This document shows positions 41,944 to 50,509 of a stretch of DNA of 64,000 bases, piece after piece. Below the pieces are notes generated by a model. That model searched no databases. It was not told where the DNA came from and saw nothing but the letters and a program-made list of their open reading frames with translations. Within the stretch, counting starts at the first letter, position 1. Each line of letters opens with the position of its first letter. The translations under genes and the position numbers were made by a program. Where the stretch lies: contig JAOAQX010000018.1 of the NCBI GenBank assembly GCA_025210805.1, positions 62,001 to 126,000 on the forward strand, read 5' to 3'. This DNA is from Flavobacteriales bacterium (GTDB lineage: Bacteria; Bacteroidota; Bacteroidia; Flavobacteriales; CAJXXR01).

Positions 41944-43035
41944 ATGTACAAAATGCACAAGAAAATTTTCGCAATACTACTGGTTTTTGGATGCCACTTA
42001 TCAGTAAATGCCCAAATAAAAGGGCTAGTAAAAGACCGTTTATTTGGAAAAAAGAAAACGGAACAGCTAAGTCCAAAAATTATTGGAGAAGCAGAGCTTA
42101 ATAGGAATACTTATTCGGATAAGGATCGTCTTTTTAAAGCAGAAAATGGAGAACTTTTAATTAAAGGAAATTATAAAAGATCGGCAGAAGACAGACTTCA
42201 ATTTTCAGGTTTCTATTACCTAAATACTTTTGGTATAAAGTCCCCAGATAATCACTTTAGCAAGGAAAAACCAAAAGCCTATAACGGTTTTTCTGTGGAA
42301 TACAATCCTGAAAACTATACTATGAATTTGTATTGGGAAGAAGCCGCAGGGCATAATGGTGTTGTTTTGGAACAATATCAAAAATCGGCAGATAAAGGAA
42401 ATATTATGTTTCAGTTAGGAATAAGCAGTACTGGACCTTCTACATTCAATAATATGCAGTGTTTGATGCTCGAACCAGGAGTTCTTGTAATGGGAGTAGA
42501 TGTATATTATAAGAATGATCAAGAGGGGCATTATTGGATGAATAATATTGAGCCAAAAGCATTTGTGCTTGCTGTGAAAGATACTTCCAAATTTGCAGAA
42601 TATCAAAGTAATATTGAGCATACTTCTAAGGTTATTTTCGAAAAATATGATGCCTTAAGACGTGTATGGATGGAAAGCGAAATAGCAAGCGCAAAACCAC
42701 TGCCGAAATCAGGTATGAAGAACTCAAAGCTGAAGGCTGACGCATTGAGTCTGATTAAAAAAACCGCCAAAGCCTATCAATGGAAAGAGGAAATAGAATA
42801 TGCTTATATAGAGTCTACAGATTGGAATGTTAAGTTGAGTATTCTGACAGGGCTACCACTTAGTAGAAGTCTAAAATGTATTGTTGTGATGAAATCATCA
42901 GATGGGAACTATAAAAGAGAAGGTTTTTATATCGGTCAAAAATATCAAGGAAATGGATATGGTAAAACCTATATGCTCTATAATGATCAACGAATTTTTT
43001 ACGTCAATCCTAAAGAGGTCAATAAGTATCGGTAA
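41944..43035 (+). CDS. Exported protein of unknown function
   Basis: This 363-residue protein starts MYKMHKKIFAILLVFGCHLS and is cleaved after 'VNAQ', so it is secreted or periplasmic. The mature part is soluble, with 'VYYKNDQEGHYWMNNIEPKA' and a C-terminal 'GFYIGQKYQGNGYGKTYMLY'. I do not recognise a family. It diverges from the kinase gene and precedes a T9SS cargo gene, with which it may share expression. Confidence 0.65.
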   Translation: MYKMHKKIFAILLVFGCHLSVNAQIKGLVKDRLFGKKKTEQLSPKIIGEAELNRNTYSDKDRLFKAENGELLIKGNYKRSAEDRLQFSGFYYLNTFGIKSPDNHFSKEKPKAYNGFSVEYNPENYTMNLYWEEAAGHNGVVLEQYQKSADKGNIMFQLGISSTGPSTFNNMQCLMLEPGVLVMGVDVYYKNDQEGHYWMNNIEPKAFVLAVKDTSKFAEYQSNIEHTSKVIFEKYDALRRVWMESEIASAKPLPKSGMKNSKLKADALSLIKKTAKAYQWKEEIEYAYIESTDWNVKLSILTGLPLSRSLKCIVVMKSSDGNYKREGFYIGQKYQGNGYGKTYMLYNDQRIFYVNPKEVNKYR

Positions 43036-43117
43036 GCTAAGGGAATAAATACGAAATCTGGAAAGAAATTTCATTCCTTTTCATCAAGAAAAAATAAAAA
43101 CAACTAAACAAAAAATC

Positions 43118-44632
43118 ATGAAAAAAAGATTATTATTTGCAACTCTTTTTGCAATGGGTCTATCATCAATGGCTCAAAACATTGTATATGTTGATGTAGA
43201 TGCAACAGGAAACAATGATGGAAGTTCGTGGGCAAATGCGTATAATTCGCTATTTTCAGCGCTCGAGGATAATGATGACACCAATTCTCCAATAGTAGGA
43301 CTCGAAATATGGATGGCAGAGGGTGTATATACCTTAAAGCATGGAGGGCTAAAGTATAAAATCAAACATGCGGAGAACATTTACGGAGGTTTCACAGGAA
43401 CAGAAACAAACAAAGATCAGCGTGATATTTTTACACATCCAACCATTTTAAGTGGAGATATATCAGGAGATGATACGGGACAGATAGGGCCAAATAACAT
43501 TTCGAATGAGGATAATTCCGACGGGATTATTGATATTGAGTCGGCTAGTGGAGCCGTTAATCAAGAAATTGTATTAGATGGTCTGATAATCGAAAGAAGT
43601 GTTGGTTCATCGGCAATAAATTCATCCACTTCTGATCATAAAGATTTGAGAATAGAGAACTGTATCATTCGAGATAATTGGTCGGACATTATGCCAGCCA
43701 TTCGTTATTATAGTTCTGAAGCAAACTCATCTTTTAAGCTCTTTAACACACAAATTATTGGAAATTCTGGTGGTAATTATGGGTTTGCCGTTGAGTATAG
43801 AACCCTTCATAATGGAGGAGGTCACGCGGATATTGTGAATTGCCATTTTGAAAACAATACTGTGGATAACGCTATAAGTGGAGCCAATTGTGGTCGTTTT
43901 ACCAATCTAACAAATGGAAAGCAAATGACAATCAATTTAGTGAATAATACTATGGTAAACAACACTTTAAATTATTATGCAGACGTTCGTGCTCCTTTTG
44001 CTATGGAAACAACTTCCACCGATAGTAACTCACTGAAAGTAACTGTTTGCAATAATGTTGTTTTTGACAATGGACTAACCAATTATATTATTGATCGTAC
44101 GACGGTTTCGCAATCCGGTGCCAGTATAGATATTACCGCAAGCACAAGCAATGTGATAGATTTTGTAGATTATTCGAATCTTCAACAGACTACTACAATA
44201 AGTACAAGCCCTTTTCAATTGGTATCATCCTCTGATTTCCGTGTAAAAAGTGCTTTTCAAGAAACAGGAGATACCTCAGTATATTTATCCTACTATCCTG
44301 AGAAAGATATTGACGGAGAAATGAGAAAAAACAATAATGGGAAAATTGATGTTGGAGCTTGGCAAACGGTTAACAATGTTTCCCTAGAAAGTCTGAATTC
44401 TCTTGAAGCTCAGTTGTACCCAAATCCTGTGCAATCCGTTTTGAATATCATATTCGACCAAGAGATTGAAGGTAATTGGAAAATGTACTCGGCAACAGGG
44501 GGGATTGTAAAATCATCGGTTTTGCATTCGAATAATCTTCATATTGATGTGACGAATTTACCAAAAGGAATCTATTATTTTTCGATTGAAAGTGAAGAAG
44601 GAACATATAATAAAAAAGTTGTTCTTCAGTAG
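43118..44632 (+). CDS. Secreted beta-helix protein with T9SS type A sorting domain
   Basis: This 504-residue protein has a signal peptide (MKKRLLFATLFAMGLSSMAQ) and a right-handed beta-helix region (~20-400) like DUF1565/pectate-lyase folds ('VDATGNNDGSSWANAYNSLF', 'YGGFTGTETNKDQRDIF'). The C-terminal type IX secretion signal (~435-504) has 'AQLYPNPVQSVLNIIF', 'LPKGIYYFSIESEEGTYNKK' and a final VVLQ. It is therefore exported by T9SS and anchored or released at the surface. No catalytic residues are evident. Confidence 0.85.
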   Translation: MKKRLLFATLFAMGLSSMAQNIVYVDVDATGNNDGSSWANAYNSLFSALEDNDDTNSPIVGLEIWMAEGVYTLKHGGLKYKIKHAENIYGGFTGTETNKDQRDIFTHPTILSGDISGDDTGQIGPNNISNEDNSDGIIDIESASGAVNQEIVLDGLIIERSVGSSAINSSTSDHKDLRIENCIIRDNWSDIMPAIRYYSSEANSSFKLFNTQIIGNSGGNYGFAVEYRTLHNGGGHADIVNCHFENNTVDNAISGANCGRFTNLTNGKQMTINLVNNTMVNNTLNYYADVRAPFAMETTSTDSNSLKVTVCNNVVFDNGLTNYIIDRTTVSQSGASIDITASTSNVIDFVDYSNLQQTTTISTSPFQLVSSSDFRVKSAFQETGDTSVYLSYYPEKDIDGEMRKNNNGKIDVGAWQTVNNVSLESLNSLEAQLYPNPVQSVLNIIFDQEIEGNWKMYSATGGIVKSSVLHSNNLHIDVTNLPKGIYYFSIESEEGTYNKKVVLQ

Positions 44633-44684
44633 TTTCTATCGCTCTATTGAATAAGTTTAAATATCTATTATTACAACGATTATT

Positions 44685-44717
44685 AAACCACTTAAACGAA
44701 ATTTTTAAGTGGTTTTT
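44685..44717 (+). terminator. Terminator of the T9SS cargo gene
   Basis: A 12-bp perfect stem, AAACCACTTAAA / TTTAAGTGGTTT with a 7-nt loop, is followed by a T-run. Confidence 0.85.
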
Positions 44718-44914
44718 AATTGTTTTCTATAATCGATACGCTCTTGTTAAGTGTGTATCTTTTAGAAAAAAGGCTTATAAGTTCTAAAACTCTATCCGCA
44801 AAAATCAATACATATTCACAAATATTTATTATTGAATAGCATCCTAATTGTTTTTTTACTCCTTTTAAGGGACGTCTTTTTCGTGCTCTTTATGGCACAT
44901 CTGTATCATATTGA
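44718..44914. other. Intergenic region, no feature seen
   Basis: This lies between two convergent terminators. The sequence is A+T-rich with no open frame of note on either strand. Confidence 0.5.
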
Positions 44915-44955
44915 GCATAAAAAAAGCCCCACAATCATTATCGTATTGTAGGGCT
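44915..44955 (-). terminator. Terminator of the OmpA-like gene
   Basis: On the minus strand AAGCCCTACAAT pairs with ATTGTGGGGCTT (one mismatch) and is followed by a T7 run. Confidence 0.82.
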
Positions 44956-44985
44956 TAATTTATAAAAAGTAAGATTTATTTTTGT

Positions 44986-45879
44986 CTACTTAGATTCCAA
45001 AAGTTTTTCGAAAGCTGTTAAATCTGGGATAATCACCACTTCTATTCGTCTGTTTTTTGCTAAATCTAATTGGGTATTTCCTTCAGAAATTGGGCTATAT
45101 AAGCTTCTACCTGCTGCGGTAATTCGCTTTTTATTTATTTGGGTATTTTTTAAGAGCTCTCTTACTACTGTAGTGGCTCTTTTTACACTCAAGTCCCAAT
45201 TATCTTTTATGAAATTATTTCCATTATAGGCTTTTTTGTCTGTATGTCCTTCAATCATTACATTGAGGGTAGGATCAGAAGCTAAAACTTTTGATAATTT
45301 TGAAATAGCCGTTTTTGCCTCATTATTCAAATCCCATCTTCCAGATTTAAAAAGCATTGAGTTATCCATAGAAACATATAGTTTCCCTTCTTTATTATGG
45401 ATTTTCACACCTTTTCCTTGATAAGATTTCAATGCCTGGATGAGTTTTTCTTTCACTCCTTGCATTTGATTTTCTTTTTGAGCCAATAATTTTTCTAACT
45501 TTTCAAGTCTTTCCTCACGTTTTTTTAGATCGGCAATTAATTGCTTCACCTTTGCTGCCTTTTGTGTGATGGCTCCTTCATTTGTATTAATCAGGTCATT
45601 ATAGCTTTCGTTGAGCGAATTTAGTTGATCTTTTAAATACTTTTTCTCTGTTTCTAAAATCGATACTCGATTTTCAAGAGATTTTGTTTGATTTCCTTTT
45701 GCAACATAATTATTATTAAGATTGTCTATCTTAGATTGTTGAGTTGCTAATTCTTCATTCAAATTTCTATTTTGATTCTCTAAAGCTGTTTTTTCACTTT
45801 TGAGTTCGTCAAATTGTTTTTGCGATACACAAGATGTTAAACCAATCGCTAAAACTGGTAAAATCCAAAAATTTTTCAT
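44986..45879 (-). CDS. OmpA family lipoprotein with coiled coil
   Basis: This 297-residue protein has a lipobox at 'LAIGLTSC' (Cys17). A long coiled coil follows (~20-150, 'FDELKSEKTALENQNRNLNE'), then an OmpA C-terminal peptidoglycan-binding domain with 'NVMIEGHTDKKAYNGNNFIK' and 'DLAKNRRIEVVIIPD'. It links the outer membrane to peptidoglycan. It is last in the run tatA-gatA-mltD-DUF4837-ompA, 4 bp after the DUF4837 stop. Confidence 0.9.
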   Translation of the reverse strand: MKNFWILPVLAIGLTSCVSQKQFDELKSEKTALENQNRNLNEELATQQSKIDNLNNNYVAKGNQTKSLENRVSILETEKKYLKDQLNSLNESYNDLINTNEGAITQKAAKVKQLIADLKKREERLEKLEKLLAQKENQMQGVKEKLIQALKSYQGKGVKIHNKEGKLYVSMDNSMLFKSGRWDLNNEAKTAISKLSKVLASDPTLNVMIEGHTDKKAYNGNNFIKDNWDLSVKRATTVVRELLKNTQINKKRITAAGRSLYSPISEGNTQLDLAKNRRIEVVIIPDLTAFEKLLESK

Positions 45880-45883
45880 CGTA

Positions 45884-46873
45884 TTATTTTTTAATTACTT
45901 CAATGCTATGAAGTATTGCTTCTAGTTCTCGAAGGTAAAACATTTTATCATATTTTGGACAATAAAGAAATGCTTCTACATAAATCATCTTTCCTCTATT
46001 GGGATCTGCAAAGCTATATCTAATGAAATAACCGCCCATAAAATCGTTGACTAATTTCCACCATCCTCTTGTTCTTATTCCAAATGTACCATTAACATCA
46101 ATGGTGTCTGAAACTGGCGGAATATAATATTCGGTAGTCATATATGAGTTTTCTCTACCACCTGGTAGATGCGCCCTACAAAGTGTATCTCTTCTGTCAA
46201 GAATTTGTTCAATTTTATATTGATCTTCAGAAATATAATCTTCTTCATAAATCGTTATTGATTCAATTACGTGGGGTTTATCTCTTTTAAACCAATAGAA
46301 ATCGGCTGAATCAGAAACCAATCTAAAATCGCCTGGTATTACCACTCTTAAATTGTTATTGGATTCAAAAAGATCTTTCACACCTTCCAGCATTTTTACA
46401 GAATTTTCTTTGGAAATTCTTTCTAAATCTGCTTCATAGAAATAATTAAATAGTGTTTTTGATGCCTTTTGGATTTGGTCTGCCATTTCTGGGCGATTTT
46501 TAAATCTTATTTGCATCAACTTTTGATCTTGAGCCCAGAGTTCATCGTAGGTTTTTATTTTTTGAATAGAATCTGTTTTAGAAACTATCAAAATATTTTG
46601 ATGTGTTTTAAGAATTCTAGAGAAATGTTCTTTTTGAATTCGGATAATATTAAAGAAAGGTTCTGTTTTTAAAAGCAAAGGATAATCTCTCTCATAAATA
46701 GCCTGTAACTCTTTTCCTATCCCATTTTCCCATTCTAGGCTATCGCAAACAACCAATATTTCGGAATGTCTTCCTGTAGATTCTGGTAAAATTCTTCTAG
46801 AAGATTCCTCACTCCCACAACTTAGAAACAATAAAGAAATAATTGTAACTAATCCTAACAAACTTCTTTTCAT
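45884..46873 (-). CDS. DUF4837 family lipoprotein
   Basis: This 329-residue protein has a signal and lipobox 'TIISLLFLSCGSEE' and the DUF4837 pattern: 'SEILVVCDSLEWENGIGKEL', 'RDYPLLLKTEPFFNIIRIQK', 'DFYWFKRDKPHVIESITIYE' and 'FGIRTRGWWKLVNDFMGGYF'. The family is confined to Bacteroidota and has no established function. It is cotranscribed with the OmpA-like gene, suggesting an envelope role. Confidence 0.85.
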   Translation of the reverse strand: MKRSLLGLVTIISLLFLSCGSEESSRRILPESTGRHSEILVVCDSLEWENGIGKELQAIYERDYPLLLKTEPFFNIIRIQKEHFSRILKTHQNILIVSKTDSIQKIKTYDELWAQDQKLMQIRFKNRPEMADQIQKASKTLFNYFYEADLERISKENSVKMLEGVKDLFESNNNLRVVIPGDFRLVSDSADFYWFKRDKPHVIESITIYEEDYISEDQYKIEQILDRRDTLCRAHLPGGRENSYMTTEYYIPPVSDTIDVNGTFGIRTRGWWKLVNDFMGGYFIRYSFADPNRGKMIYVEAFLYCPKYDKMFYLRELEAILHSIEVIKK

Positions 46874-47000
46874 ATCACAAACTCTTTTAATGCTAATTTC
46901 TAACTACTAAATTCTATTTATTCTTTTTATTTCCCAAACTCAGTTAATAATAAAATTGCATTTATTTTGATTACCTAATCGAGTGTCTGCTAAGAGATAA

Positions 47001-47025
47001 TACCATTTATGGTTTTATTTACTCA
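47001..47025. repeat. Solo end of the MITE-like repeat, copy C
   Basis: TACCATTTATGGTTTTATTTACTCA aligns with the left end of copy B (TACCGCTTACGTTGTTAATTTACTCA), matching at about 19 of 25 positions. No second end is seen nearby. Confidence 0.35.
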
Positions 47026-47062
47026 TGGCATGACATTAAAAAACAATTAGAACAAAGAACGT

Positions 47063-48310
47063 TTATTTATAAATAACGAGTTTTTTACCTACTTTAATCC
47101 TATTTGAACGAAGTCTGTTCCATGCTTTTATTTTCTTTACCGAAGTATTAAATTTTTGAGCAATGGTTCCCAAAACATCACCAGATTTTACGGTGTAAGT
47201 GACTCTTTTTCCTGATCTGCGATAATACTCATTCACCTGTTTCACTTTTGGATAATGGATTTTATGCTTTTTTTCATAAGCTGCCAAAAGTTCTTCTAGT
47301 TCAAAGTTTTTATCAATCCACAAACCTGATTTTGTAACGGGAATTACCAGTGGATATTGTTTTGTTTCACTACCTGGAATAATTTTTATTTTATACTGAG
47401 GATTCAAAAACGTTAGGTGTTTCATTTCTAAATCCAAAATTTTGGAAACAAATTTCAGGGGCATTTTCCGATCTATTTGAAGCGTTTTTGTTTGTTCACT
47501 CAAATAGATTGGTTTGATATAACGAATATTATGCTCTTTGTAATATTTAAACAGATAATTAAGTGCAATAAATCTTGGAATATATCCTTGTGTTTCTTTT
47601 GGCAAATAAGGCTGAATTGCCCAATAATCCCATTTTCCGTTTCCAAGTCTCAATGCTTTGTTTACATTTCCTGGTCCAGAATTATAAGCTGCCAAAGCTA
47701 GAAGCCAATCTCCATAAATGTCATATAAATAGTTAATATACTTCCCCGCAGCATGAGTAGATTTTGCAGGCTCCGATCTTTCATCTAAATATGAGTTTAT
47801 GGTTAATCCATTTGCTTTCCCCGTGTGATACATAAATTGCCAAAGCCCCGTAGCTCCCATTCGGGATTCGGCTATAGGATTTAAACCAGATTCCATCACA
47901 GGAATGTATTTAAATTCCATTGGTATTTTATTTTTATCAAGGGCTTGCTCAAAAATTGGAAAATAAAACTTTGCTCTTCCTCTCCACAATGCCATGTTTT
48001 TTGAAGAGGAATTTAAAAAACGTTTGATTTCTTTTTTTACCGAAGGTGTTAAATGAAAATGAATAGGTGATTCTTTATCCATTTCCTTAAAACGTTCTTC
48101 TAAAACAGAGTCTGTAATATGGGAAAACAATCGTTCTCCATTCCATACAAAAGTATCTTCCTCATGCACACGAAATGTATTAAATAGATGTAGATCTATG
48201 GAATCTAACCTAGCACTTGATGCTTCTATCTCATAAGACATTAAGCTATCTGGAGGCATCGCTACGCTATTTAACGCAACAAAAGATAATAATATTATTA
48301 AATACTTCAT
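47063..48310 (-). CDS. mltD: Lytic transglycosylase (MltD-like) with LysM domain
   Basis: This 415-residue periplasmic enzyme has a signal peptide (MKYLIILLSFVALNSVAMPP). The SLT domain (~110-250) carries the catalytic Glu in 'PVMESGLNPIAESRMGATGL' and the family motif 'WLLALAAYNSGPGNVNKALR'. A C-terminal LysM repeat (~370-413, 'YTVKSGDVLGTIAQKFNTSV') binds glycan. It cleaves peptidoglycan strands. There is a single LysM, fewer than in E. coli MltD. Confidence 0.9.
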   Translation of the reverse strand: MKYLIILLSFVALNSVAMPPDSLMSYEIEASSARLDSIDLHLFNTFRVHEEDTFVWNGERLFSHITDSVLEERFKEMDKESPIHFHLTPSVKKEIKRFLNSSSKNMALWRGRAKFYFPIFEQALDKNKIPMEFKYIPVMESGLNPIAESRMGATGLWQFMYHTGKANGLTINSYLDERSEPAKSTHAAGKYINYLYDIYGDWLLALAAYNSGPGNVNKALRLGNGKWDYWAIQPYLPKETQGYIPRFIALNYLFKYYKEHNIRYIKPIYLSEQTKTLQIDRKMPLKFVSKILDLEMKHLTFLNPQYKIKIIPGSETKQYPLVIPVTKSGLWIDKNFELEELLAAYEKKHKIHYPKVKQVNEYYRRSGKRVTYTVKSGDVLGTIAQKFNTSVKKIKAWNRLRSNRIKVGKKLVIYK

Positions 48311-48328
48311 AAAATTATTTTAAAATAG

Positions 48329-48354
48329 AAAAGACCATCAAAAGATGGTCTTTT
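48329..48354. terminator. Terminator after gatA
   Basis: The stem AAAAGACCATC / GATGGTCTTTT with a 4-nt loop lies between gatA and mltD, with T-runs on both strands. Confidence 0.8.
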
Positions 48355-48375
48355 TATAAAAATCGTTAGAGATAC

Positions 48376-49800
48376 CTAACTCATATCCACGATATATTTA
48401 GAAAAACTCAATAGTTCTTTTTCCTTAAACTTATCAGCCATAAGCTGCACACCAAAAGGAAGTCCGTTACTGTGTTTACCAATTGGGAGAGAAATTGCTG
48501 TATTTCCTACTAAGTTGGCATGAACGGTAAAGATATCTTCAAGATACAGTTTTGTAGGATCTGTAATAGGTTGACCTAACTCAAAGGCTGTATGCGGTGT
48601 TGTAGGGACAATAATAAAGTCATAATTTTCAAAAATTTCCTTTGTTTTATCAGAAAGGAGTCTTCTTACTTGTTGTGCTTTTGTATAATATGCATCATAG
48701 TAACCAGAGCTTAATACAAATGTTCCTAATAAAATTCTTCTTTTTACCTCATCACCAAATCCTTCAGTTCTGGTATTTTGATAAATACTTTCTAAATCTG
48801 TTCCTTTTTCTGATCGATACCCAAAATGTACGCCATCATATCTTGCAAGGTTTGAGGAAGCTTCAGCTGTAGAAATCACATAATAAGTAGGAACAAGATA
48901 ATCCAAATAAGGAAAATCTATGGCTTCTACAGTATGTCCTTCTGCTTTTAGTGTTTCAATTGTTTTTAAAACTTGGGCTTTAATTTCAGGATCAAGACCT
49001 TCGCTTTCAACATATTCTTTTAAAAAGGCTATTTTTTTCTTTCCTTCTATTTTTGAAGGTTGAAAAGAATCTATTTCTTTATCAGAAGAGCTTGCGTCTT
49101 TAGGGTCTTTTCCAGAAATAATTTCGGTAAGTAGAGCAATATCTTCAATAGAATTGGCAAAAGGACCAATTTGATCTAAAGAAGATGCAAATGCAATGAG
49201 TCCGTTTCTTGAAACACGTCCGTAAGTAGGTTTAAGCCCATAGACACCACAAAAAGAAGCTGGTTGACGAATTGATCCTCCTGTATCGGAACCTAAAGTT
49301 GCCAAGCACATATCTGCAGCTACAGCAGCTGCACTTGCACCAGATGAACCACCAGGAACTTTTGTATGGTCTAAAGGATTTTTCACAGGACCATAAGCGG
49401 AATTCTCATTTGCTGATCCCATTGCAAATTCATCACAATTAAGCCTTCCTATAATCACAGCATCTTCTGCCAGAAGTTTTTCAACAACTGTTGCAGAATA
49501 AAGGCTTTCAAAATTTTCTAATATTTTGGAAGCTGCTGTTACTTTGTGATTCTTATAACAGATATTATCTTTAATACCGATTACCATTCCAGCCAGTTTC
49601 CCAGCCTTTCCTTCTTTGATTTTTTGATCAATTACTTCGGCTTGCTCCAATGCTTCGTCTGTGTACACTTCAACAAAAGCATTAATTTCGGTATTCTTTT
49701 CTTCAATATTCTTTAAGAAATATTTTACTTGTTCTAAACAAGAGGAATTTCCTTTTTGAATATCATTTTGAATATCTGATAGACAAGTGTATTTTGCCAT
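48376..49800 (-). CDS. gatA: Asp-tRNA(Asn)/Glu-tRNA(Gln) amidotransferase subunit GatA
   Basis: This 474-residue amidase-signature enzyme has the Ser-cisSer-Lys triad: Lys in 'GMVIGIKDNICYKNH', cis-Ser in 'KVPGGSSGASAAAVAADMC' and the nucleophile Ser in 'LGSDTGGSIRQPASF'. With GatB and GatC (not in this window) it transamidates mischarged Glu-tRNA(Gln). It starts 2 bp downstream of tatA. The length is normal. Confidence 0.96.
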   Translation of the reverse strand: MAKYTCLSDIQNDIQKGNSSCLEQVKYFLKNIEEKNTEINAFVEVYTDEALEQAEVIDQKIKEGKAGKLAGMVIGIKDNICYKNHKVTAASKILENFESLYSATVVEKLLAEDAVIIGRLNCDEFAMGSANENSAYGPVKNPLDHTKVPGGSSGASAAAVAADMCLATLGSDTGGSIRQPASFCGVYGLKPTYGRVSRNGLIAFASSLDQIGPFANSIEDIALLTEIISGKDPKDASSSDKEIDSFQPSKIEGKKKIAFLKEYVESEGLDPEIKAQVLKTIETLKAEGHTVEAIDFPYLDYLVPTYYVISTAEASSNLARYDGVHFGYRSEKGTDLESIYQNTRTEGFGDEVKRRILLGTFVLSSGYYDAYYTKAQQVRRLLSDKTKEIFENYDFIIVPTTPHTAFELGQPITDPTKLYLEDIFTVHANLVGNTAISLPIGKHSNGLPFGVQLMADKFKEKELLSFSKYIVDMS

Positions 49801-49802
49801 AA

Positions 49803-50000
49803 TTACTTATCAGTGTCTTTGTTCTCTATTTTTTTTTCGTCTTCGTCCTTGGTGGCATCTTTAAATTCTTTGATTCCAGAACCAAGACCGCGCATCAGCT
49901 CAGGTATTTTTCTACCTCCAAAAAGAAGTAAAATAACAGCAACAATAATGAGAATTTGATATCCTCCAAGCATTCCAAGCATGAGTAATGATAAATTCAT
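49803..50000 (-). CDS. tatA: Twin-arginine translocase subunit TatA/TatE
   Basis: This 65-residue protein has one N-terminal TM helix ('[19 protein letters not shown]'), the '[20 protein letters not shown]' amphipathic hinge and a charged tail. It forms the protein-conducting pore of the Tat pathway for folded proteins. tatC is not adjacent. It leads the minus-strand run tatA-gatA. Confidence 0.93.
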   Translation of the reverse strand: MNLSLLMLGMLGGYQILIIVAVILLLFGGRKIPELMRGLGSGIKEFKDATKDEDEKKIENKDTDK

Positions 50001-50509
50001 AATCCTAGTTTGATTTAATGAAGTAACAAATTTAATAAAGTTTTTGTGGGAACAAGTATGATCTTCCCAAGAAGATGTAGAATTCTTTGGGATTTACAGT
50101 ATTTCTTATCAGAATATAAACCTTGATTTTTTTCAAAATACACATACAGTTAAAATCACTATATCTTTTATAACCTTCAGCAGAATATAATAATACAATT
50201 AAATAACACGCTCACTAGTTGAATTCACTCAAAGAATTCAAAAAATGTTATTCTTCAAAAAAACCATTCAACCGCAATATAGATAATTTCATCAATAACC
50301 AATGTTGTATTGCTTGCAGCGTAAAAAAACCATTATAAATGAAAAAACGCTCTTACATGAGTTATTTAGGGGTTGTTTTCTTATTTAATATTTAACCATT
50401 GATATGATCCCCTATTCACATCTTAAAGTACAGGTCTTTTTTTTTATAAAAATTCAATCACACTATCTTAAATTTGAACTTATATTCTAATACATATCAA
50501 CTAATTAAC
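50001..50509. other. Intergenic region with a short inverted repeat and promoter
   Basis: There is an 8-bp inverted repeat TTGAATTC/GAATTCAA at about 50219-50241, and a -7 box TAAATTTG at 50469-50476 serves the next gene. A start-like frame MKKRSYMSYLGVVFLFNI then stop at 50338 is only 18 codons and is not called. Confidence 0.4.

Noticed and set aside
50338-50394. MKKRSYMSYLGVVFLFNI peptide frame
   Set aside because: It looks like the start of a signal peptide, but it stops after 18 codons and nothing follows in another frame that would make a broken gene.
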